Assembly: GCA_003254885.1 (NCBI GenBank)
Contig: QANT01002834.1
Location: 19,421-83,420, forward strand
Direction of reading: 5' to 3'
Source of the DNA: Purshia tridentata
Lineage: Eukaryota > Streptophyta > Magnoliopsida > Rosales > Rosaceae
DNA length: 64,000 bases
Under the pieces are notes generated by a model. It had not been told where the DNA came from. It ran no database searches and saw nothing but the letters and a program-made list of their open reading frames with translations. Shown one piece after another: positions 1 to 9,882 of the stretch; the first letter of the stretch is position 1, and each line of letters begins with the position of its first letter. The translations under genes were made by a program, and so were the position numbers.

Positions 1-327
1 ACGGAGGAGCAGAGGCTTGAGGCCAACATAGAATTTAGTTGCTCACAACGTTATTTTTCTGTTGATTGCAAACCCATTCAACCTGGGGGTCCATGCTACA
101 ACCCTGACAGCAAGTACTCTCATGCATCAATGGTCATGAACAGCTACTACAAGGCCAGTAATCAGCAACCTCATAACTGTGACTTTCAGGGCACCGGTCT
201 CATTATCACTCAAGATCCATGTAAGTTCATCGATCGATAAAACTTATAGTTAATTAATTTTATTGATTAATATTCATTTATGGAGCTTAATTTGCATGCA
301 GCTGGTGGGAATTGCAAATATAACTGA
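1..327 (+). CDS. X8 (CBM43) domain protein, 3' part
   Basis: This is the C-terminal part of a secreted carbohydrate-binding X8 protein; the 5' end lies outside the window. Two exons are visible: 1-220 and 302-327, joined across a GT-AG intron (gtaagt donor at 221, cag acceptor ending at 301) to end in GGNCKYN and a TGA stop. The translated exon shows the X8 hallmarks: CSQRYFSVDCKPI, the GGPCYNP turn, ASMVMNSYY and CDFQGTGLI, with the cysteines that form the family's disulphides. X8/CBM43 domains bind beta-1,3-glucan (callose) in the plant cell wall. Small stand-alone versions resemble the pollen protein Ole e 10. The next gene at 2235 is a tandem paralogue on the same strand. Whether this copy carried a glucanase domain upstream cannot be seen. 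Confidence 0.9.
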
Positions 328-2121
328 CAAGGATGCCATTTTCTGCTGATTGCTGGACTGATGGAATAACGACAATGCATGCCTCTCTGCATGTCTTTAA
401 TTTTTCCTCTATTGCATGTGAATATGTGATGGAACTTTTCCAAAATAATAATAAGAACAATGTTTAATTTGGGGTTTCAAAGTAATAAATTAATGAAGTT
501 TCTTTAATTATCAATAAACATCCAAAATGGTTATTTATTTTGAATAAAATGCTAAAATTAATTAATATATGAATTAGGAGGGTAATTGGCACTTCTGCTC
601 AACATGTGCATGTGATACGATATGACGATGTTATGGCAACTCTTTATTTTTGGACTCCCCCTTTTAGTAGTCATTAAAAACTAAGCCATGGCTTGCAGTT
701 GCAGAGTTCACATGGAGAGGGTCACTTTCCATGACACATTCAAATCACATTGCAATTTTCAGCTTAAAAGAACACTAATAAAGGATTCTTTATGAAGAGG
801 TACATAGCTATACAAACAAAAGGGATGCTAAAAATGAATGATGCGTGGTTGCCAAACTAACAGAGAACAAATAAGGCAACTAAGCAAGTAGCCACTTGCA
901 AATAACAATGCTTGCTACATCATATGGTGTGGCACCAATTCCCTTTACCTCCAACACAAATTGTGCATCTTTGGTTGTTAGTATTGAATATTTTTCCTAA
1001 ATATTTAAGCTATAAATTAGGTGGAGACTAGAGAGACCGAATGAGTTTTATGGTCTTATTAAGCAATTAGTTTATTTCATTGAGACTAATGCTCAACACT
1101 CTCTCTCACGTGAGACTCCTCTTTTAAATGGTCATACACGTGGACAAATAGTCTCTTTTTTGAGTGATCTATAAATTATTATATATGTGTGGTCTCTCTT
1201 AAGTATTAACCTACACTAACCATATTAATCTATTTGGTGGAATGACTCAATGAGTTGTTAATTTGTTATGGCCTCATTAGACAGTTAACTCATCCAATAA
1301 GAGACTAATGTTAGTAAGAGTAAAGATAAGAAAAGTGATGATAATCAAATTTTACTGCAAACCCATTTTGACTATCATTCTTCTTCTTTTTTTTTCTTTT
1401 TTTTGATAAATATAGAGTATATCTTCTCTGGTGTGAAAACGTGAGCTCTAGGCAAATTACTGAAATTAGCAAAGACCATTGCCAGTTGAATTCTTCTGCC
1501 TCTTTATGTACGTACCTTAGAAAGAAGCTAACATAAAGCAATAAAACTTTCTAATTAGTCACGGATTGTGATCCTGTCATATATTGAACCTGTTGAACAC
1601 AAAATTGCTGGCCATCTTTTCTCACTTTTATAGAACCATAATACCGCGTAGTTTATAAGCAATTGATTATTATCAAAATTGGGTTAAAGTAGTAGTCTTT
1701 GTAGACGATTCTGCCTTTTGAATCACCAAGTTCTCATTCTTTATTTGGATCTAATGAAGCTCTTAATGTGAATTTTTTAGCAAGAAAGAATATGAAGCAT
1801 AAAAAGATGAACAAGTTGGAATCTTACTACATCTTCCATTGTAAGAGTCACCCATTTTTAAGTCATCATCACTTTTTTATCAGAAAACTTAAATTTTTAA
1901 AAGTTACCAGCCTTTTTACTCACTAACCATGTGTAAGTGAATCCTGGCCACCACCTAGTCCAATTGAGAAGAGCAAGAGAAGAGGTTAATGCATATGCTA
2001 TTTGTCCAACTCGTCCACACACTAGCAATAGTGACTGAAAATAACTCAAAACCACATTGCCTAAGGGAATGGTAAATTGGTAATTTTAGTCCATAGTGGT
2101 TGTGATCACCCCTAAAGACCT
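328..2121. other. Intergenic, AT-rich, no gene seen
   Basis: This holds the 3' untranslated region of the first X8 gene and the upstream region of the second. The only open frames are short and of low complexity, for example a lysine-rich one on the minus strand at 1311-1541, and none resembles a protein family. I see no structured RNA or mobile-element ends. Confidence 0.6.
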
Positions 2122-2130
2122 CTATATAAA
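2122..2130 (+). promoter_or_regulatory. TATA box of second X8 gene
   Basis: The motif ctatataaa lies about 105 bases upstream of the ATG at 2235. This is the usual plant spacing, leaving a leader of roughly 75 bases. A CT-rich tract (tcctctcctgttctg) follows in the leader, as often seen around plant transcription starts. Confidence 0.65.
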
Positions 2131-2234
2131 CAGCAGAGACAACAATGTGATTCTTACCCTTTCAAAAAAGTCCTCTCCTGTTCTGTTTTTCTCCCTCAGT
2201 GTTCCTTATTGCTTTGGGTTTGGGGCATTTGAAT

Positions 2235-3866
2235 ATGGCAATGATGAAATGGTCCTTTGCTTTCAATCTTCTTAATGTTGGTCTTTTCCTCTGTTTCAAT
2301 ATAAACACTGGTGGGTTGCATTACAGTCTTGTCCTCTATGTATATACTTTGCACTTGTATTAATTTCTACTTGTATTTTTACTCTAATATCATTACGACA
2401 CATCATAATGATACTTGGGCATAATTTTTCTGCAAGTTTCTTTTAGTTAATTACTCTGGTCTCTGTTCTTTACACCAATTCCTTAGTTAAGAGCTTTAAA
2501 AGTCATTAATTTAACCAAACTTTGAAGAGGTTTTGTTTTTTCTTTATTTTCCTGTGAAAGTGATTTCTTTACACACCAATAATTTTATGGCAACCTTTTT
2601 GCAGAGGCTCGGGAAGTCAAAAATGGAAAGGAGCAGGTATAGTTTAATTTGACACTTAACATAGCTTTTCTTCATGTTCAAGTTACAACAGTTATGGTTT
2701 CTAACTTGTAAGTTCCATTAATGGGCAGGTCAAGCCAAGCCATTTGGTTAGCATGAACAGAGAGTCTACTACTGCACCTCCAAACATTAACTCTGAGCCA
2801 ATTGGGCCCATGGACATGTAATTGTGCCATTACAATCTATAACTTTAGATCAATTTTATTTTTCCCATTTAGCTAATTTCTTTTTTTTTTAATCCTGAAA
2901 AACAAACCCATTTCAGTGATCAAGCCAGAGACACCAAGGAACTCAATGCTAGTACTTCACCTGCTCCTTTAACCATCAACTCCGAGCCAATTGGTCCCTT
3001 AGAAATGTAATTGTGCCATTACAATCTATAATTTAGATCAATTTTTTTTTGTTTCCATTCAGCTAATTTTATTTTTTTTTTATTCCTGAAAAACAAACCC
3101 ATTTCAGTGATCAAGCCAGAGACACCGTGGAACTCAACGCTTGTACTTCACCTGCTCCTCAACTTGTAGAGGTAATGAACTCTCCCTTGCTATGTGCCAC
3201 AAAAAGAGGATCAAATTTTCTTCAGAATTTGAAGTGACCAACTTTATGTGACCATATTATGATGATGACGGTCCATGTTTCATTTTTTGTTGTTGGCAGG
3301 AATATGCAGACTTCTGGTGCATTGCCAAGCCTTCTACCCCTGACACTCAGCTTGATGCTAATATCCAGTATGCTTGCACCCAAGGCTACGCCCCATTTGA
3401 CTGCTCCATCATCCAATTTGGGGGATCCTGCTACAATCCTAATAACATAGTCTCAACTGCATCAGTGGTCATGAACCTCTTCTTCCAAGCTGTAGGACAC
3501 TTCAAACATACTTGCCATTTCAATGGCAGTGGCCTGATTATCTATAAAGATCCTTGTGAGTGACACCTTTAGAAGGCATTACATAGAATGATATATGCAG
3601 ATTAACTTAAAAAGCTTTTGTTTTTGTTTTTCGCCTATGTCTAAATGTCTATTGCCTCCTGAATAATTGGAAAAGTATACACAAACGGTGTATACATGCA
3701 TTTTCTCACATTTAACACTTTGTGTGCGTGACCAGTTGTTGTGAGAGTGTGATTATATACATCAGTTGTCTACGAGATTACAAGAATATTTGGTGAGGGT
3801 ACAATCTGATACATTTTATGTCTTTGTTTTGCAGCTATTGGAAGTTGCATCTATCCATCTTATTGA
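2235..3866 (+). CDS. X8 (CBM43) domain secreted protein, with duplicated linker exon
   Basis: Seven exons join in frame to a 212-residue protein: 2235-2310, 2605-2636, 2729-2817, 2917-3006, 3108-3171, 3300-3555, 3835-3866. Residues 1 to about 25 are a hydrophobic signal peptide (MAMMKWSFAFNLLNVGLFLC). A low-complexity linker of about 90 residues follows, then one X8 domain (from about residue 118: EYADFWCIAKP, CTQGYAPFDC, GGSCYNP, CHFNGSGLI). It ends IGSCIYPSY with no obvious GPI-anchor tail. X8 domains bind callose-type beta-1,3-glucan in the wall or at plasmodesmata, and short versions resemble Ole e 10. No catalytic glucanase domain is present. Exons 3 to 5 contain a tandem duplication that adds 30 residues to the linker. 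The gene is a tandem copy of the one at 1-327. Confidence 0.9.
2729..3171 (+). repeat. Tandem exon-intron duplication in X8 gene
   Basis: The 3' half of exon 3, intron 3 and the 5' half of exon 4 are repeated as the 3' half of exon 4, intron 4 and exon 5, with a period of about 190 bases. Both introns begin gtaattgtgccattacaatc and end acaaacccatttcag. The exons repeat SEPIGP followed by DQARDT. Splice phase is preserved, so the insertion is exactly 90 coding bases (30 codons). Confidence 0.9.
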
Positions 3867-5177
3867 AGAGAGCGTGTATACATAGCATACAAGTAAATAA
3901 GGGTGTGGTCTGACTATTGAGGTGGGATGATTGGATGCTACTGGAGCAAAGTACTTTCTACTACTTTTTCAAGCTTTTTTTCTCCGTTTCTTTTTCTGAG
4001 AACAGTTTTTCTAGCTTAATTATTATGCTAAGATCCATATGATCCACTGTTGTAATGGGCAACAACTCTTTCTAATTTGTAGTAGATGACTGAATATGTG
4101 ATAAATTGAACTTGATACTTTGTGCCCTGGGTCCATGGCTAATGAATATGGTGCGGAATACAATGAAGGGAAATGGTTTTTTTATGTTAAATGAGAAAAA
4201 ACCTCTATACAAGGTAAAGTAAATCAGAGCAAAAATTGTAGTAAAGAAATGCAGCCATGAGCTCAGCTAGGAATCCATTCAGTCATAACAAATACTTCTA
4301 GCTATAAATAGTTACAAAGCTGAGTTAATAATCCCTAAATTGTAGGGTCAACCTCAATAAATACAGAGACAAAAGTGCTTGAGTTTGAAGTGGTACTATT
4401 ATTTTGCCCAAAACCCAGTACATAGCCATTTGTTGTAGATGCTATGACTGCCTGTATTACATCCATGATTAAATTTTTTTTTTTTTGGACCAAGTCCATG
4501 GTTAATTTTGTTAGTACCACATTCATACATTCATCTTTATTCATGTGGGTCACAACAACTGCCCCCATTCATAAGCACAAATTATTGTACAACATGCGAG
4601 CATGACATTGAAAAGAAGTGATGGTGTCTCTACAAAAGCCTATCTTTCAGTTGCATGTGATTTTGTCTCAGAAAATGCAAGCGTGGTTTGAATGCTCCTA
4701 TATTTACTCGCTTCAGCAAAAGAAAAGAAAATTTCAGAGGAGCCCCCACCACAAGCGGATTCAGAGGCAGAGCTATAAAATAACCAACCAAGAAAGCTTC
4801 AATGGCAATAGATGAACCCCAAAAATACCATCAGAGTTGCAAGTCATAAGAGGAAAAAAAAAATTAATTATCAATTGTATTAAATGCCCCTTGCCATGTG
4901 CAACAACAATTTAAAATTGTTGCTGCTCCACCGCAAAACCAGCTCTCCATCAATTTCTTTATTAATCTTGTGAGCAGCCCCATAGCATACAACCTCTGTG
5001 ATTGTGAATACATAATCCAATATGTTTTTTCACCTCCATTAACCCCCACGAACATAATAAACTAAACACAATCTTGAAAGAACACAAAAAATAAAAATCA
5101 TTACAAAAAAATAAACCCAAGTGGCAAAAGTGCCAGTATAGTGAGAGCAACAGCAGCACATGCTCAAATCATTTGAT
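3867..5177. other. Convergent intergenic region, UTRs only
   Basis: This lies between the convergent X8 and SAM synthetase genes and should contain the 3' untranslated regions of both. The short frames present (for example 4335-4568 minus, 4618-4815 plus) have no recognisable family and biased composition. Nothing else is supported. Confidence 0.6.
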
Positions 5178-6365
5178 TCAAGCCAGGACCTTGTCGCTCT
5201 TGAGTGGCTTGACCACCTCCCATGTGAAGTCAGCATCGTCCCTTCCAAAATGTCCGTAGGCAGCGGTCTTCAAGAACCTGCCATTGCCACCCCTCTTGAG
5301 ATCGAGGTTGATGGCAATCATGCCAGGCCTGAAATCGAAGCTCTCCTTCACAATCTTGAGGATCTCCTTGTCTGGAATCTTCCCAGTTCCATAAGAATCA
5401 ACAAACACCGACAATGGCTCGGGCACACCAATGGCGTAAGACACTTGCACAATGCACCTCCTGGCAAGCCCACTGGCAACAATGGACTTAGCAGCCTGCC
5501 TCACAATGTAGGCACCACTCCTGTCCACCTTGGTTGGGTCCTTTCCAGAAAAGGCACCGCCTCCATGAGCACCCCAACCGCCATAGGTGTCGATGATGAT
5601 CTTGCGGCCGGTGAGCCCTGCATCACCGTGAGGCCCTCCAATGACGAATCGGCCGGATGGGTTGAGGTGGAAGATGGTCTTCTCATCAAGGTACTTCTCT
5701 GGGATCACAGGCTTGATCACATGCTCCTTAAGATCAGCAGCAATCTCATCATTGGTGACGGTCTCATCATGCTGGGTCGAAATTAGGACGGTGTGGACAC
5801 GAACCGGAACCATTGCACCCTTGTCATTGTAGTACTCAACAGTCACTTGGGTCTTCCCGTCGGGCCTCAACCACGGGCAGGTCCCGTTCTTCCTCACTTC
5901 GGTGAGGCGAGCACCGAGCTTGGTTGCAAGGACATGGCTGAGAGGCATGAGCTCAGGGGTCTCATCAGTGGCATACCCAAACATATGGCCTTGGTCACCA
6001 GCACCAATCTCCTCAGGCCTCTTGGTCAAATGTCCATGAACACCTTGAGCAATGTCAGGGCTCTGCTGCTCAATGTTGACCAGGACCTTGCAGTTGTCGG
6101 CATCGAGACCCACGTCGTCGGAGACGAAGCCAATTTCACGGCAAGTGTCGCGGACAATCTTCTCGTAGTCAACATTAGCTTTGGTGGTGATCTCGCCGAA
6201 GACCATGACCATGTTGGTCTTGGTGCAGGTCTCGCAGGCCACCTTGCTGTCGGCGTCTTGGGCGAGGCAGGCATCGAGCACTGCATCGGAGATCTGGTCG
6301 CAGAGCTTGTCTGGGTGACCCTCATTGACTGATTCGGAGGTGAACAGGAAGGTCTCTTCCGCCAT
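5178..6365 (-). CDS. SAMS: S-adenosylmethionine synthetase (methionine adenosyltransferase)
   Basis: The enzyme makes S-adenosylmethionine from methionine and ATP. AdoMet feeds methylation, ethylene, polyamine and nicotianamine synthesis; the enzyme is cytosolic or nuclear and forms dimers or tetramers. The coding region is one uninterrupted exon of 395 residues, the typical plant length (390-396). Seen directly: N-terminal [20 protein letters not shown], the ATP-binding signature [15 protein letters not shown], the glycine-rich [16 protein letters not shown] loop and HFGR near the C terminus. All expected active-site blocks are intact. The start [11 protein letters not shown] matches the family start. 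An intron interrupts the 5' leader (see separate entry). Several long antisense frames exist only because the exon is GC-rich. Nearest neighbours are unrelated. Confidence 0.98.
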   Translation of the reverse strand: MAEETFLFTSESVNEGHPDKLCDQISDAVLDACLAQDADSKVACETCTKTNMVMVFGEITTKANVDYEKIVRDTCREIGFVSDDVGLDADNCKVLVNIEQQSPDIAQGVHGHLTKRPEEIGAGDQGHMFGYATDETPELMPLSHVLATKLGARLTEVRKNGTCPWLRPDGKTQVTVEYYNDKGAMVPVRVHTVLISTQHDETVTNDEIAADLKEHVIKPVIPEKYLDEKTIFHLNPSGRFVIGGPHGDAGLTGRKIIIDTYGGWGAHGGGAFSGKDPTKVDRSGAYIVRQAAKSIVASGLARRCIVQVSYAIGVPEPLSVFVDSYGTGKIPDKEILKIVKESFDFRPGMIAINLDLKRGGNGRFLKTAAYGHFGRDDADFTWEVVKPLKSDKVLA

Positions 6366-6375
6366 TTCTTACAAT

Positions 6376-6696
6376 CTGTAGCCACACATAGCAAAAATGG
6401 GTAAGCCCAAAATCTAGAACTCGACAGAAAACACAGATCTGATTCTATATTTTACTAGAATTTACCAAACCAAATGCATGTATGTATAGAAATGCTACCA
6501 GATCTGCAAAAAGTACCAACCTACTTTCCAATGGATCTACTAAAAATACAAAAACCCAGATCCATTTTTGAGAGATTTTCATCATAAAGTCACTAATGAG
6601 TTCCATAAACACCAACTAATAAACAGATCGAAGTGAAATCACACAAAATGAAATGAACCCAGAAAGCAAAATGACTGAAAAGGATGAGAAACACAC
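6376..6696 (-). other. 5'-leader intron of SAM synthetase
   Basis: On the minus strand a CCAG/GTGTGT donor at 6696 and a ctacag acceptor at 6376 bracket an AT-rich stretch just upstream of the ATG. This leaves ten leader bases in the second exon. A leader intron with an intronless coding region is the usual arrangement in plant SAMS genes. Exact ends are inferred without transcript data. Confidence 0.65.
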
Positions 6697-6814
6697 CTGG
6701 AGAGGGAGAGAGAGTTGGGGTTGATGCTTGAGACTGAGGGAAAGAAAGGAGCTGTAAATTGTGTGGTCTCCTCAAGGCTCAAGCGGTTCGAGAAAGTTTG
6801 GGTTTAGAGGTCCG

Positions 6815-6823
6815 AATTTATAG
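6815..6823 (-). promoter_or_regulatory. TATA box of SAM synthetase
   Basis: The minus strand reads ctataaatt about 30 bases upstream of the expected transcription start in the first leader exon (about 6697-6790), which is pyrimidine-rich on the coding strand. Confidence 0.6.
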
Positions 6824-6886
6824 AGGAACGCGGATGGGGCAGCACACCTCCTAAGCAGCAGAATTTGGGTTAGATTCATCCCGGGT

Positions 6887-6892
6887 CACGTG
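6887..6892. promoter_or_regulatory. G-box (CACGTG) in SAM synthetase promoter
   Basis: A palindromic CACGTG within gggtcacgtggc lies about 65 bases upstream of the TATA box. Such G-box or ABRE-type sites bind bZIP and bHLH factors in plants. A regulatory role here is inferred from position only. Confidence 0.45.
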
Positions 6893-8075
6893 GCATTCAA
6901 ATCTAGGCCTGAGGTTTGATCACAGCCGTCGGTAAGGCTGAGTGAGTCGGTGGGTGGGAAGAATAAAAAGGACTAGTGATCTGAGATACGCGGAGGACGC
7001 GTTTACCGGGAATTACCTGTAATCCCACCTACCCCAGCCTGTCTTTCGCGGGTGATTAGTCTTCACCGTAGTAGACTTGTCACCCTACTCGCCGCTTACT
7101 TGGACCGACGGCAACTGTAATTAAGTTAGAATTAGTTTTTCTTTTTTTGAATTAAAAAAATTACAAATTTTTTTTAGGATTGGGGTGTTTGGTTAGTATC
7201 AAATTTTAGTTTAATGATTCATAACTTAACACGATTAAAAATCATGCTTAATTTAATTGTTTCCCTTGTGATTGTATTAAATTCAAATTCCATACTTATA
7301 GCACAAAAAAAACCTAACAAAATATTAGGTATGACACATTAATTAATATTCGTACTTGCGTTATTTTACTCCTAATTATATTAATTTCAAACTAATAAAA
7401 TGTCAACATGCTTATGTTATTTGGATGGTGCTTTGGCATTAGTCAATGTGGCATACCTAACTTCACATTTAAGAGCCAAGAAGAGACCTTTTAGGAATGC
7501 CTTTATAGGCAGGCCAATAAGAGACCTAATACCCTTCGTATATATCTTTCTTCTTAATAAACTTTTTATTTCCAATGTCATTATGTTACTCTCAAGAAGA
7601 GTGAATGGAAGCATTAACTCAAGTAATTGCGGTAATTTTGATCATTAGTTTGCATAAGTTGTTAAGTATGTATGGCTTGATACAAATCATGAATGTAAAT
7701 AGAGTTAATCTTATATCAAAAAGATAATTCAACAATCAACAATATATAAATAAGTAGTTTACTACTAATAGTATTGAGGCTTTTTAAGATAAAATTCCAT
7801 ATTTAAATAAATTTATCAAACCTAATCACATCAAATAAATTTAAACGATTAAGTTGGAGACAAAATATTAGTATAATAATTATATTAATAGTGAGCCTAT
7901 GCTAGTCTATTGCCCAAGGTAACTAACCCTCTAATATTTTTGATCATCTAAATAGTGGCCAACTTTTGAATTATATGCTAAATTCACATTATGGTAACAT
8001 GATTCAGAATGAGACTTTTATACAAAAATGAAATATCTTTTTTGAAGTTAGAAAATTATCATATTGTGGGTTGGT

Positions 8076-8147
<72 letters not shown>

Positions 8148-9882
8148 NTTGTTGGTAAAGTCGTGGGTTGGTGAGCTTGCCATTTGGTCTTACATCCTAT
8201 TCTATTAATCTATGATTCCATATTGATGGTACCACTACCAACCCACCAAGCTCAATCAAAAACAAATTAAGTATTGATTTTGTAGTATTTTTTTATTTTT
8301 AACAATATTTTGTAGTAGTTCAAGAAAATTTACTTAGAATCAATAATCTTAGGCAGTTAACCTAATGTGGTAACCGAATCAAACTGCTATGGATCTACAA
8401 TGATAAGGCAAGGACCACAAAGTGCCTCTCTGATCTCTTGCACGAGCCAATGGAAGCAAGCGTGGTTTTGCATCACTATAATATAATAAGCAATGTTAAT
8501 AATATAATGGAAAAATGCTTTATTAATTAAAACTAAAAATTGCTATCAATAAAAGCTTCGAACGTGAAAGTCACGTGGAGTGTTTAGTGCTGACATATGG
8601 ACTCTACAAATTGCATGAGACGTGGTGGTGGACCCTTTTGTTAGTGTCTATCAATAATTAGCTTTGTTTTGGCTTTTAGGCTTTTAGGCTTCTAGCTAGC
8701 CTGCATCAATTTTTGCTATATATATGAAAGCATAACGTCATCCAAATTTCCATTCCACCGACAACCGACGGTTCATCACAACACCGATCTTTCTCACTAA
8801 TATCATCTTCATTCTTTTTGGTAGCCAAGAGACATAGGAGAGATTCGAACTATATATGCCTTTGAATGTAGATTCGAATTATCATTGAAGCTAGTTTTAC
8901 CATGTAGACGTGCATTTATGTGTTTCTAATTAGTGCGCTTTACCATTAGATGAGAGTGCTTCTTGTATGCATATTATTAAACAAGTGAGAAAAATTTACC
9001 TATATAACAGAATTATGGGCTGATTTGACATCCCAAAAGATAGTTTATATCTTGAAATTGAAGAAATATTTATGTGATGAATATAAAACCATAAGTGCCA
9101 ATGTCATCGTGTTATTATATTGGGATATCAAATCAACCATATTCTTATTGTAGGAAAGCTTCTCTCGAACAAGTTCTTTCACCTTTACATAGTATTGACT
9201 ATATGAATAAAACTTTCATATAATGGGTATAGATGAACCCAAACCAGCTAACATGGAAAACTTGTATTAGGATGGGCTGGAATAGGCTAGGTTTGGCTGG
9301 AATTATATTGAAGATGGGCTATTACTTAAGAAAACTTGTAGCCCAATAGCTGAATTCTTTCCCGAATGTACATACATATTGTGTTTGTCTTACTCATCAC
9401 ATGACTTATCACGTGATGTGTGAGATCATTATACATGCATCAAGTATGTATCTCCCCGATAGATTTTTTTTTTTGGGTGTGAATTGATCCACCACATTAA
9501 AGGCCTGTGTAATCTATCAAGACCGGAACTGCTTGTCTAGTACTCGAACCAGAAGCCCATCATCGACAAGCATCAGTTGATTGTGTGCGAAACCCATTTA
9601 AAAGCCCAAAACTGCAGACCGAAGCCCAAACTGCGAGGCCCATAAATGAGAGCATTAGCAACGTGTCGGTGGTTGAAAAAAGAGCGTCATAGCTTAAAGC
9701 AACAGATAACGACTTGTGAGGTGCGTTCAGTGAGCAATCTACGTAACACTTGTAGCTGTCTCCTCTTCTACACGTCTCTCTCTCCTCAAAACATATATTA
9801 AAAAAAAGGTCCCTCATTTTGTTTGATTGATTCCATTTTCTTCATTAGTCTCTCTCAAACAAGAAAAAAGGAAAACACTTTT
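6893..9882. other. Long AT-rich intergenic region
   Basis: No gene is supported in these roughly 3 kb. It contains the distal SAMS promoter, a poly-T retroposition scar with flanking duplication (8066-8175, including one unresolved base at 8148) and the upstream region of ATG8. Open frames are under 90 codons and unlike any family I know. Confidence 0.6.
8066..8175 (-). mobile_element. Poly-A retroposon scar with target-site duplication
   Basis: A run of about 69 T followed by N (8079-8148) and a short unique stretch is flanked by two copies of the 13-base word gtgggttggtgag at 8066-8078 and 8163-8175. A homopolymer next to one copy of a perfect direct repeat is the signature of target-primed reverse transcription. 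Read on the minus strand, only the poly-A tail and about 14 bases of a strongly 5'-truncated LINE, SINE or processed transcript remain. The N shows that the run length is unreliable. Confidence 0.65.

Noticed and set aside
4335-4568. 77-codon minus-strand frame between X8 and SAMS genes
   Set aside because: No family resemblance, no neighbouring exons, and located in the expected 3' untranslated DNA.
5160-6332. Long plus-strand open frames (208 and 179 codons) over the SAM synthetase gene
   Set aside because: They are antisense shadows of a GC-rich single-exon gene; composition is biased and no family is recognisable.
7180-7320. Possible hAT-type MITE end (ggggtgtttggtt)
   Set aside because: No matching inverted end or 8-bp target duplication was found in the following 2 kb.
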